Shown here: positions 54,082 through 64,000 of the stretch, in pieces
Layout of the letters: each line of letters opens with the position of its first letter
How positions within the stretch are numbered: the first letter of the stretch is position 1
From: Salvia splendens
Taxonomy: Eukaryota > Streptophyta > Magnoliopsida > Lamiales > Lamiaceae
DNA: 64,000 nt
Direction: 5' to 3'
NCBI RefSeq assembly: GCF_004379255.2
Contig: NC_056035.1
Span: 20,543,902 to 20,607,901 of the forward strand
Position numbers and translations under genes: made by a program
The notes under the pieces: model-generated
The model's input: the letters and a program-made list of their open reading frames with translations, nothing else
The model's database searches: none
What the model was told of the DNA's origin: nothing

Positions 54082-55731
54082 TTAGACGATATCAGGGAGT
54101 GCACGTAGCGACACTTCGTCCACTACACACATCTTCGAGTTATCCCTAAATACCTTCACCCTATGACCATTGACAAGAAAAGGGGTAGAGTTTGAAGCAC
54201 TTCCCTGGATCTCTACTGCTCCATTTGCACGAAGACTCACAACAGTGTAACGTCCAATCCATTTGGACTTCAGCTTACCAGGCATTAACTTGAGCCGGGA
54301 TTGGAACAGGAGAACTTTCTGCCCAACTTGCAGTTCCTTGGTCCGGAGATTCTTGTCATGCCAGAGTTTCGTCTTTTCTTTGTACCACATTGTCGATTCA
54401 TATGACTCCAGCCTTAGCTCCTCCAACTCCTGTAGCTGTAATTTTTTCTCTTCTTTGCAGGATTGGGGTCTCATATTGATCTCCTTGACCGCCCAATATG
54501 CTCGGTGTTCTACTCCCACGGGCAAGTGGCACATTTTGCCAAACACAAGCCTGTAGGGTGACATCCCAATAGGCGTCTTGTATGCTGTCCTGTAAGCCCA
54601 TAGTGCATCTCCAAACCTCTTGCTCCAGTCTTTCCTAGACGGATTAACCGTCTTCTCCAGTATCGCCTTTATCTCCCTGTTGGAGACCTTCGCATGCCCA
54701 TTTGATTGAGGATGGTACGGTGTGGAAAGGCGGTGGTGAACTCCGTACTTTCTCATTAGAGCTTCAATAGTCCGGTTATGGAAATGCGTCCCATTGTCAG
54801 ATATTATAGCTCTGGGCACTCCGTACCTGTTAAAGATGTTAGCTCTAAGAAATTTCGCTACCTCTTTAGCTTCACAAGATGTGGTCGCCTTGGCCTCTAT
54901 CCATTTCGAAACATAATCAACTGCCACAAGTATGTATGTATTCCCGTATGAAGACGAAAATGGACCCATGAAGTCCATCCCCCAGACATCGAAGATCTCA
55001 CAGACAATAACTGGGACTTGCGGCATTTCTCTCTCCTGGAGATTCCCCCTGTCTGTTGGCACCTCTCACAGTTCTGACAAAACTCGAAAGCATCCTTATG
55101 CAATGTAGGCCAGTAAAAACCACTATCTAACACTTTCCTTGCAGTTTTCATAGGTCCAAAATGACCTCCACAAGCTAGGGCATGACAATGATTCAGCACA
55201 TCCCTCTGTTCCCACTCTGGGATACACCTCCGGAGTACCTGGTCAGCTCCCATTCTCCACAAATACGGGTCTTCCCAGAAATAATACTTGGCTTCGCTCT
55301 TGAGCTTCATCTTCTGGGCCCGGGAAATTTTCTGCGAACTGGGCACCTCTCCAGTGACCAAGTAATTTGCCAGGTCTGCGAACCATGGCTCATCGTTTAG
55401 ATGACATTTTCCCTTCTCAGAATCTCCTGTTAACACCATGATCTTTTCCCAACTGATAGGTCTAGGAAATTTCCCTACATAGTACAGATGCTCTTCTGGA
55501 AACGCATCAGGTATAGCTTCGTCGGTCTCACCTTGAAAAATACGACTCAGGTGGTTTGCCACCTTGTTCTCAGTCCCTTTCTTTTCTTTAACCTCCCAAT
55601 CAAATTCTTGTAAAAGTAACACTCAACGGATTAACCTCGGTTTAGACTCCTTCTTTGCTAGCAAGTACTTAATAGCTGCGTGGTCTGTGAAAACGATCAC
55701 CTTCGACCCCAGCAAGTACGGGCAAAACTTC
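54082..55731 (-). pseudogene. ATH-B RNase H end and integrase
   Basis: It continues RNase H ([15 protein letters not shown] region, then [20 protein letters not shown]), broken by TGA at 55625-55623 where Trp is expected. The integrase zinc domain follows: [12 protein letters not shown] and CQNCERC. A frameshift near 55030 separates it from the core. Core residues: Asp in VWGMDFMGP and Asp in ISDNGTHF are present. The expected Glu in the GQAE motif reads GHAK, so the third catalytic residue is Lys. The C-terminal domain ([18 protein letters not shown]) is intact to 54082. Confidence 0.92.
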
Positions 55732-57702
55732 TCAAATGAGTACACTACCGCCAGCATCTCCTTTTTCAGTGGTGTCGTAGTTCTTCTGGGCTTGATTGAG
55801 TGTTTTCGAAGCATAGAAAATCACGTAGCTTTTCCCATCCACTCTTTGACCTGGCACTGCTCCCACTGCGTAGTCACTTGCGTCGCACATTATTTCAAAC
55901 AGCAAACTCCAATCTAGTGCTCTGATAATGGGAGCAGAAACTAATCTATCCTTCAACAACTGAAAAGCTTTCTTGCACTCCTCATCGAATACAAAATCAA
56001 CATCGTTATGAAACAAATGAGTGAGTGGTTGAGCAATCCTTGCGAAATCCTTTATAAACCTCCTATAGAATCCCGCATGCCCTAGGAATCCTCTCACTTC
56101 TTTCTGATTCGTCGGGTAAGACAGTTTTGAGATAACATCGTTTTTTGCTTGATCTACCTGTATGCCTCTTTCTGATACCACATGCCCTAGGACAATTCCC
56201 TCAGGGACCATAAAGTGGCATTTCTCGAAATTCAAAACCAAATGCTTTTCCTGGAACCTCCTCAGCACTATATCCAAACTTGCCAAACATGAGTCAAATG
56301 AATTCCCGTACACAGTAAAGTCGTCAATAAAAATCTCGATGCAATCCTCCAGGAGGTCCGAGAAGATACTCATCATACACCGCTGAAAAGTGCCTGGCGC
56401 ATTGCACAGACCAAACGGCATTCTTCTGTAAGCATACGTTCTAAAGGGACACGTGAAAGTTGTCTTCTCCTGGTCCTCGGGATCCACGTAGATTTGAAAA
56501 TACCCACTATATCCGTCCAGGAAACAGAAATATTGCTTGCCCGCCAACCTCTCCAACATCTGGTCAATGAAAGGTAATGGGAAGTGATCCTTCTTAGTAG
56601 CCTCGTTCAGCTTCCGGTAGTCAATACACATCCTCCACCCAGTAACAAGTCGAGTGGGGACCAACTCATTCTTATCGTTCTTGACCACATGTATTCTCGA
56701 CTTCTTTGGTACCATATGTACTGGACTAACCCATTCACTGTCTGTTATGGAATAAATGATTCCTAGGGATAGTAGCTTTAATACTTCCTTCAGCACCTCT
56801 TCCCTCATGTTCGGATTCAACTTGCGTTGCGGGTCCCTACAGGCTTTTGCTCCTTCTTCTAGCCTAATATGATGCATGCACAGATCTGGACTGATTCCTA
56901 CCAAGTCAGATAGTGTCCACCCAATAGCCTTCTTGTTCCTCCGAATTACATTCAACAATTCCTCTTCTTGTCCCTCGGTGAAGCTGCTGTTAATAATCAT
57001 CGGGAAATTTTCATTCTCCTCTAGATACGCATACTTGAGCCCAGGTGGAAGTGTTTTCAACTCTTTCTTGGGGACATCCTTTTCCTGGGGTAAGGGATTT
57101 TTCTCTGTCGACTCAGTTGTTATTCCCTTCGTAGACTTAGTAGAATTTTCCATGCTCGCCACATAAGGTGTCCTCCTTGATCTAGCTAGCTCCGGGTTTG
57201 TGCAGAATTCCAGAATCGCTTCAGCTAGTTCTTCATCTGATAACTCACTCGTCTTCATGGCTTCACACCAACTTGCTACTTCTCTATCAATGGCCTGACT
57301 CATCTCGGAATTCTCGATCTGTACCTGCATTAATTCGGTCTCAAGATACTCCTGGACCAAGGGGTTAATAACATCAATAGCATGCAAATTTTCAATGTCA
57401 AGAGGTTTCTTCATCGCCTCATCGATGCTGAATGTATATTTCTCCCCATTGTAATCAAGGCAGATGGTGCCATCAAACACATCAATGATAGTCTTAGCGG
57501 TACGTAGGAAAGATCTCCCTAAAAGTACTCCGCCAGACTCTGCAGACTCACTATCACTCATTTCAATCACATGAAAATCAGCTGGGTACAAGAAGTCATG
57601 TACCTTCACTATCACGTTTTCAAGCACTCCTTCAAGACAAATGCATGACCTGTCTGCCAATTGGATCACAACTTTTGTGTCCACCATGCCTACCCCTACT
57701 AA
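55732..57702 (-). pseudogene. ATH-B protease end and reverse transcriptase
   Basis: The open frame of about 650 codons starts after a TAG at 57705-57703. It holds the protease carboxy part (VIQLADRSCICLEGVLENVI, VLLGRSFLRTAKTIIDVFDG), then RT: SEWVSPVHMVPKK, MCIDYRKLNEATKKDHFPLP, FCFLDGYSGYFQI, MPFGLCNAPGTFQRCM and the catalytic FIDDFTVYG (about 56335-56309). Early RNase H (FEIMCDASDYAVGAV) ends in a frameshift near 55765. The RT itself looks intact. Confidence 0.93.
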
Positions 57703-60079
57703 CTAATTGTATATAGACAGTGGTAACACATTTATGGATGCACCCAAGTCACACATAACATGCTCAATTTTTACATCACCAATAGAGATGGGCAAAGTAA
57801 ACATACCTGGATCATTGCACTTCGAAGGCATCCTCCGCTTTTGAATCACTGCGGAGACGTTCTCGCCTATCAAAATTTTTCCACTGGGTCTAGCCTTCCC
57901 AGCTATAAATTCCTTGATGAACTTGCTAAACACCGGCAATTTCAAAGCCTGTAAGAATGGTAGATTAATCTCCAGCTTCCCAAAAATATCCATGAAATCT
58001 ACCGGCTTTTCCTTCTTCTTCTTGGCTTCCCCCCGGCTTGGGAAAGGCTTCAGTCGTTTCCCTGCTCCTGTAGAACTTTCAGCCGAGAATTCTCCAGTTT
58101 CCTCCCCTACTGCCTCATTCTCCAACTCCGGCTCTGGATCGAGGAAGAATGGTTCAGTTGACCTAGGCAAGGATCTCTCCAAGTCTCGTGCCTTAAGGTC
58201 ATCCTTGAGCAAGGGATTATCGCCCTCCAAGTTCCTGTTGCTTTCCTTGGGATCTGTCGCTTCCTTCGTTCTTACCACTGGCCCCTCATATCCTTTCCCG
58301 GATCTCAAGGTAATCTGACCTATATTCGCTCTATCAGGTGGCCTTACTGAGGCGGGGATCTTTCCTTCATTCCCCCTCATATCTCTCAAAGAGGTGGCTA
58401 TCTGGGATAATTGCTTTGCTAGCATATCCATTGCTGCCTTTTGCTCCTGCTGAGCGTCTTGAAGCTTGTGCACTATGTCATTGTTCGATTGCAGGTTGTT
58501 TTGCATATGTTGCTGAGAACTGACGAGGTCGTGCACCATATCATCGATACTCTTTGGTGGCTTTGGTGGCTGACTGGGCCTTGACCCTATACTCAGAGTC
58601 GGTCCACTCACTTGATTCTGACGAGCATTTCATTGACCTCCTGAAGAGTTGTTGTACTGATTTCCTGGACCCTGGTAATTGTTTTGAAAATTCCTTTGGT
58701 GCGGTGGTACATAAGAGTTCCCTTAATTTTTCTGATTTCTGTTTCCCCAGCTCGAGTGGTCTCCATGGTTCCGAGATCCAGTTGCCCTGCCCCTCTTGGT
58801 TCCTTCCTGACCAGTTACCTTGTCTCTCGTGCTGAGGTGCAAACTGCTGATTCTGTTGTGGTGCTGGCTGGTTCTGTTCGTTGTCGGTCCATCTGAAATT
58901 TGGATGGTTCCTCCAGGGTGCATCTCTCTGTCTCCCTGAATTCCAGCTCCCGTCGGGATTCCAACTTCCCATTGCATTGACTTGGGCCTGATAATCTCCT
59001 TCCAGGGTCCCGTAATATTGCTGAACTTGATTATCTCCTGGACCAGGAGATTTCTCCTTCCCTTGTGAAGCTAATGGAATTGTCTTTTCAATCGCGTTCA
59101 AAAGAGCATTCTCGAGCCTGTCAATCCTTGCTTCTACTTTATCATCTTCTTGCTCTCTTATGGCATTCACCGATCCTCTCCTCACTGTATTCCTAGGGTT
59201 ATCGTACGCCTTCTTAGCATCGATCAACTTCCCCAGGATTTCTCTTGCTTCACTTCCCCTCTTTCTTGTGAAATTCCCCCAACTCAGGGAATTCATTAAG
59301 TCCTTCGACTCAGGAGTCGCCCCTTCGTAAAATAGAGAGTAGGTCTCTACCTCTATCATTCGGTGATTCGGGCATGCATCCAACAACCCCTTGAATCTCG
59401 ACCAATACTGACTCAAAGATTCGTCGTAATCCTGCTTACACTCTAATATTTCTTTTTTCAGTGCATTCGTCTTGTTGGATGGGAAGAAATAATATAAGAA
59501 TTCTAACTTGAAATCCCTCCATGTGCGGATAGAATCCGGGGGCAACCTCAATAACCACGTGTTGGCTTCCCCCTTCAAGGCAAACAGAATTGCACGTAGG
59601 CGATAATCCTCATCTGTTGCATCATTCGGCCTCTTCTAAATACCACACAACTTACTGAATTCATTTAGGAACTGGTACGGACACTCATCTCTACACCCAG
59701 AGAACGTTGGCAAAATGCCGAGTACGTTTGTCTTGATCTCAATAGTCATCTGGCGTGGATTCATCACTATAGCTTGAACTGGTTCTCCATCTAAATGGGC
59801 GGTTAACGAACCGATCTCTGGATCTGGATTTACTACTTGCGCCATGACTACTTCCTCTGTTTCTGACTCTGTTTCCGACTCTGGTGGTGACTTGGGATCC
59901 TCCCTTCCGGATGAATTCCACTCCTCTTCACTTTCCGAACCGAACGGAAATGGATCTCCCGTATATAACCCTGATCTGGTGGTGACCGTGGATGCTGTGT
60001 CCTTGATCTGCCAAATAAATCTATCGTCCCTCCACCCAGATGAGTTACTCCAGAATTCAGTCTGCGAGCCTCTGCTCAT
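57703..60079 (-). pseudogene. ATH-B gag and protease start
   Basis: It begins at MSRGSQTEFWSNSSGW (ATG 60079-60077); an in-frame ATG also occurs at 60139. The acidic start (GSESEEEWNSSGREDP) is followed by the gag core: a TAG at 59638-59636, then LKGEANTWLLRLPPDSIRTW, YDESLSQYWSRFKGLLDACP and DLMNSLSWGN. A Gln/Trp/Asn-rich section shows frameshifts around 58780 and 58620. The last section has KLQDAQQEQKAAMDMLAKQL and the active-site motif CDLGASINVLP (about 57745-57713). Athila proteases commonly read DLG here. Confidence 0.9.
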
Positions 60080-60157
60080 AAACTGAAAATAAAAGAAAAA
60101 TAAATCAAAACTATGTACGCCAAAAACCTCTAAAAACAATCACAAAATACGCCATCC

Positions 60158-60176
60158 ATCCCCGGCTACGGCCCCA
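60158..60176 (-). other. Primer-binding site (tRNA-Asp) of ATH-B
   Basis: The plus strand ATCCCCGGCTACGGCCCCA is the tRNA-Asp 3' end with two substitutions. It lies two bases from the 5' LTR. Confidence 0.88.
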
Positions 60177-60178
60177 TT

Positions 60179-61156
60179 TGAAGTGCAGAGTTTGTTATGT
60201 GTTTTCGTTTGTTGTGAAAATGCGATGCTAGGTCGAGACACCAAGTCCTATGAATCCACTAGATCACTTGGTCTAGGAACTCAATGTAACAAGGAATACT
60301 CTGTCATTGTACACACAAACTCTCCTTCAAAGATCCCTCAACCGAATACTATGGATTAATATAGAGAAGCAGGGGTCGATCCCACAAATATGGATACGTA
60401 AGAAAACATTTAGGGACTCTTAACAAAGGCGGTTGCTGCCACGCAAACAGGGTTAAGATATAACTACTACTAGAGCTACGCAGGAAATGTAAACACTAGA
60501 CCTAGAAAGCTGTAAACATGCTGAGACCAAACATCATCAAGACTTCGATATATTAAATTCACTTCCTAGACCGTGTAAACGACTACCTAATTTAGCTAGA
60601 CAGGAAACAACTAGCAGTGGGGACCATGACCCAGAAATAGCGAGTACGGCAGAAAAGCTGCAAATAAATGACTGAGAAAATAACTAACTACGGCATGCTT
60701 TTCTTCAACGGATTTAAACATGAAGATGAAGTAAACAGAGCACATACCCAGATTCGAATAGAATGTAAAAGTTTGGTCGTCGGAAACTTACGACAAGCCG
60801 GAAATAAAGCAGATCTACATATACTAGACGAAGCGAACTAGCTGCAGACTGTTAGTGTGGCCTCCACCGAGAAGGTCCCTCCAGAATGCATGCATCCTTC
60901 CTTTTATAGACACAAGACATAATCTTCTAGAACATTCGTAGAAGTCACCATTCTACCCTTCAGTTCTGAGATTTACTCCGTCTTGCAATTTCTTTCACAA
61001 CGTTCACTTATTCGCCAGTTTCCTCGGGCGTGTGATTGCCTCCTTCTTTTCCTCGACGTGGCGAATTTCTTCTATACACCTGGCTTAAAACATGTGTTAG
61101 ACCTAGCAAATTCACGGATTTATCCCCTAGACCTATGCATGAAATTAGCCTTATCA
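60179..61156 (-). repeat. 5' LTR of ATH-B, internally deleted
   Basis: It starts TGAAGTGCAGAGTTTG and ends GCCTTATCA, 978 bp. Compared with the 3' LTR it lacks the segment equivalent to 48621-49213. The joint is at about 60835-60837, with GAA shared by both deletion borders. The remaining parts match closely with scattered substitutions. Confidence 0.93.
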
Positions 61157-61672
61157 CATACCGTACTTTTTCATTACAGCTTCAATTGTACGGTTACAAA
61201 AGTGTGTACCTTGATCAGATATGATCGCCCTCGGAACTCCGAACCGACTGAAGATCTGACTCCTTAAGAACTTGGCCACCTTCTTTGCTTCACACGTGCT
61301 AGTGGCCTTTGCTTCTACCCATTTGGACACGTAATCCACCGCGAATAGGATATACTGATTGCCATAGGATGAAGGAAAAGGCCCCATGAAATCCATTCCC
61401 CATATGTCGAACAACTCACAAACGATGATGGGTACCTGCGGTATTTCATCTCGGGCAGATATTCCTCCGGTCAGTTGACAACGTTCACAGCTTCTGCAGA
61501 ATTTGTATGCATCCTTGTTGAGGGTTGGCCAATTAAAACCGCTATCCAGAATCTTCCTTGCCGTCTTCTTGGACCCAAAATGTCCTCCACACGCTAACGA
61601 ATGGCAATGGATCAAGACATCCCGCTGCTCCCAGTCAAGAATGCACCTCCTTATCACTTGATCAGATCCCAC
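61157..61672 (-). pseudogene. ATH-A integrase, N-terminal part
   Basis: It has the zinc domain [19 protein letters not shown] with CRSCERCQ, then the core with Asp in [15 protein letters not shown] and Asp in [10 protein letters not shown]. It ends at AVMKKYGM where ATH-B interrupts it; the Glu-bearing part is at 47297-47961. The N-terminal boundary is a TAG at 61678-61676 in the linker after DPYL, where Trp is expected. Confidence 0.92.
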
Positions 61673-61675
61673 TCT

Positions 61676-62140
61676 CTACAGATAGGGGTCGTCCCAAAAG
61701 TAGTATTTTGCTTCACTCTTAATCTTCATTCTTTGGGCCTTGGTAATACTCGACACTTCTGGAAGCTCTCCAGTCACTAGGTAGTTGGCTAGGTCTGCAT
61801 ACCATGGTTCTTGCCCTACCTTTTCTTTCCCTCTTGTTGTATCGTACTGGCCAGTAAGCTTCATCACTTCTTCCCAGTCAATTTTCCTGACCTCAAAAAT
61901 CACCTCACATAGATGCTCCTCTGGAAACTTGTCGTGCACCTCTTTGCTGTTTCCATCTTGCACTATTCTACTCAAATGGTCCACCACCTTGTTCTCGACT
62001 CCTTTCTTATCTTCCACTTCCCAATCAAATTCTTGTAACAAGAGTACCCATCGGATCAAACGGGGTTTGGATTCTTTCTTGGCAATCAGATACTTAATCA
62101 CTGCATGGTCATTATATACGATGACCTTGGATCCCAACAA
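61676..62140 (-). pseudogene. ATH-A RNase H end and linker
   Basis: It reads [20 protein letters not shown], then [20 protein letters not shown], the typical RNase H to integrase linker, and [17 protein letters not shown] frameshift near 62140 separates it from the preceding RT frame. Confidence 0.9.
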
Positions 62141-63231
62141 GTTGGCCGGAACTTCTCGAAAGAATACACCACTGCCAGCATCTCCTTTTCAGTGGTATCG
62201 TAATTCCACTGGGCTTGATTCAGAGTCTTAGATGCATAAAAAATTACATACCTCTTCCCATCGATCTTCTGACCCAGTACGGCTCCCACTGCATAGTTGC
62301 TGGCGTCACACATTACTTCGAAAGGATAGTCCCAGTCAGGAGCCCGTAGAATAGGTGTGGATATCAGCTTTTCCTTGAGAAGGTTGATAGCAGCCTTGCA
62401 TTGCTCATCAAAAACGAACTCCACTTCATTCTGAAGAAGTCGGGTAAGGGGTTGGGCGATCTTGGAGAAATCCTTGATAAATCTTTGATAAAATCCGGCG
62501 TGCCCCAGAAAGCCCCTTATCCCCTTCTGATCAGTAGGAAACGGCAATTTGGATATAACGTCCACCTTGGCTCGATCCACCTGGATTCCTCTCTCTGAGA
62601 CCACGTGTCCTAGAACAATCCCCTCGGTGACCATAAAATGACACTTCTCAAAGTTCAAAACCAAACTCTTTACTTGACACCTTTCGAGAACTATGTCTAA
62701 GTGATGAAGGCATGAGTCAAAAGAATCTCCGTAGACCGTAAAGTCATCCATAAATACCTCTATACAGTCCTCAATTAGATCGGAGAATATGGTCATCATA
62801 CATCTTTGAAACGTACCTGGAGCGTTGCATAGGCCGAAAGACATGCGTCTGTATGCATAGGTTCCGAATGGGCAAGTGAATGTAGTCTTGTCCTGGTCCT
62901 CAGGATCCACGTAAATTTGGAAATATCCGCTGTATCCATCCAAAAAGCAAAAGTACTTCTTACCAGCTAGTCTCTCCAACATTTGGTCGATGAAAGGCAA
63001 AGAGAAATGGTCCTTCCTCGTTGCATTGTTCAGCTTTCGGTAATCGATGCACATTCGCCAACCCCTGACTAGCCTCGTTTGGATCAACTCATTCCTCTCA
63101 TTTTGAACGACTTGGATTCCCGACTTCTTTGGAACCATGTGGATCGGGCTTGCCCACTCACTGTCCGGCACTGAATAGATAATCCCTAGCGACAACAATT
63201 TCAACATTTCCTTCAATATTTCTTCTCGCAT
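62098..63231 (-). pseudogene. ATH-A reverse transcriptase
   Basis: RT motifs in order are SEWASPIHMVPKKSG, MCIDYRKLNNATRKDHF, FCFLDGYSGYFQIYVD, FGLCNAPGTFQRCMM and the catalytic VFMDDFTVYGD (DD at 62743-62748). The RT-connection (GFLGHAGFYQRFIKDFSKIA) and RNase H start (FEVMCDASNYAVGAVLGQ) follow. The open frame starts at 63231 only because of an upstream TGA; the true amino end is in the 63274-64000 segment. Confidence 0.93.
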
Positions 63232-63273
63232 GTTAGGGTTTACCTTCCTTTGAGCATCTCGATGCGCTTTTGC

Positions 63274-64000
63274 TCATTCCTCCAGCCTAATATGGTGCAT
63301 GCAGACGTCGGGGATTATCCCTACCAAATCTGTAAGACTCCATCCAATCGCTTTCTTGTTCTTGCTCAGCACAGTCAGTAGAATCGCCTCTTGTTCCTTT
63401 GTAAGGCTGCTGCTGATGATCACTGGATTTGAGTTCTCCTCTCCGAGGAAAGCATACTTCAGATTCGATGGCAGTTTCTTCAGCTCGACTTGGGGTGGAA
63501 GTGTGTCTTCGGGTAGAGGGTTTTTTTCAGCTTCTCCTTCTTTTTCTAATTCTCCCCCTGGGAATTCCTCTATACTAGCTGGTAGCTGAGCCCCTGCGGC
63601 TCCAATGAACTCTGATTTCTGGCAAAATTCCTTGATCGCTCCTTCTATTTCTTCATCAGCCAACCCTTGGCTACTGATCAGATCGCACCATGCAGCAGCT
63701 TCTACGTCAGCCTGCTCATACACATCTAAAGCTTGAAGTTTCTCCTGCAATAGTTCGGTGTCAAGAAAATCTTGGACTAAGGGGTCAATCACATCAACAT
63801 AGCATAAGTTTTCAGAATCAATAGGCTTCTTCATGGCCTCATTGATATCAAAAGTAAATTTCTCCCCATGGAAATCAATGCAAATTGTCCCCTCAGCCAT
63901 GTCTACTATTGTCTTGGCCGTTCTAAAAAATGGTCTCCCTAACAATATGCCACTAGATTCCCTAGCCTCGGACTCACTCATTTTAATCACAAAAAAGTCA
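63274..64000 (-). pseudogene. ATH-A protease end and RT linker
   Basis: It starts beyond the right edge. It contains the protease carboxy part (GILLGRPFFRTAKTIVDMAE), the acidic linker and KLPSNLKYAFLGEENSNPVI, ending HHIRLEE before a TGA at 63276-63274 where ATH-B has Gly. The same frame then continues to the RT ORF. Confidence 0.9.

Larger units (their letters stand above)
47962..61156 (-). mobile_element. ATH-B: complete but dead Athila-like element
   Basis: It has both LTRs (47962-49531 and 60179-61156) and a tRNA-Asp primer site. Order on the minus strand: gag, protease, RT, RNase H, integrase, third ORF, 3' non-coding. It splits the integrase of ATH-A with a 5-bp target duplication (CACAC/CATAC). 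It carries at least four in-frame stops and several frameshifts, and the integrase catalytic Glu is replaced by Lys. The 5' LTR has lost about 590 bp. Confidence 0.95.
61157..64000 (-). mobile_element. ATH-A, 5' half resumes
   Basis: The integrase N-terminus, RNase H, RT and protease of ATH-A continue to the right edge. Joined to 40676-47961, it gives an element of the same order as ATH-B. Its gag, primer site and 5' LTR are outside the window. Confidence 0.92.

Overview
The window is nuclear DNA of a flowering plant, probably a eudicot and probably heterochromatic (inference). It is AT-rich and dominated by plant-type LTR retrotransposons. These are Athila-like Ty3/gypsy elements with a tRNA-Asp primer site and Ty1/copia elements with a tRNA-iMet primer site. 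Between them lie Stowaway-like MITEs with TA target sites and elements sitting in (TA)n microsatellites. I see no rRNA, tRNA, CRISPR or bacterial feature. I support one host gene, a small intronless basic-protein gene at 20398-21081 on the minus strand.

Layout, with working labels. Positions 1-12636 hold a left-hand nest: ATH-1 (Athila-like, minus, 1-3102, continuing off the left edge) lies inside COP-1 (copia, minus, 3103-8935), which lies inside GYP-1 (a gag-protease-only gypsy element, plus, 8936-12636). Positions 12637-16822 hold three terminal-inverted-repeat elements separated by (TA)n tracts: M1, M2 (a 1.6 kb palindrome) and M3 (with a 44-bp tandem array). Positions 16823-23220 are AT-rich gene-space remnant with MITEs and the host gene. 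At 23222-28480 a Stowaway MITE is split by a second Stowaway and by a degenerate copia element, COP-2 (23626-28431, plus). At 30112-36657 another Stowaway is split by LTRX (30246-36595), itself split by LARD-1 (30575-35664), which carries a long ORF that is not a recognisable pol. Positions 36950-37604 are an LTR-like remnant. From 37605 to the right edge there is a second nest: ATH-C contains ATH-A, which contains ATH-B (47962-61156). ATH-A and ATH-C both continue off the right edge.

How the genes fit together. In ATH-A and ATH-B the minus strand reads gag, protease, reverse transcriptase, RNase H and integrase. A third ORF follows in the 'env' position; it looks like an acidic, coiled-coil ATHILA-ORF1-type intracellular protein, not an envelope. 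Every pol in the window has nonsense codons or frameshifts. Only ATH-1 gag is open throughout the visible part, so no autonomous element is evident.

The observations I rate highest are: (1) tandem small hairpins, many with a C-GAA-G tip, in the 3' non-coding regions of several Athila-like elements, with a compensatory stem change between GYP-1 and ATH-B; (2) the near-perfect M2 palindrome; (3) the LARD-1 ORF with an internal repeat; (4) a tRNA-box-like core conserved in otherwise diverged Athila LTRs.
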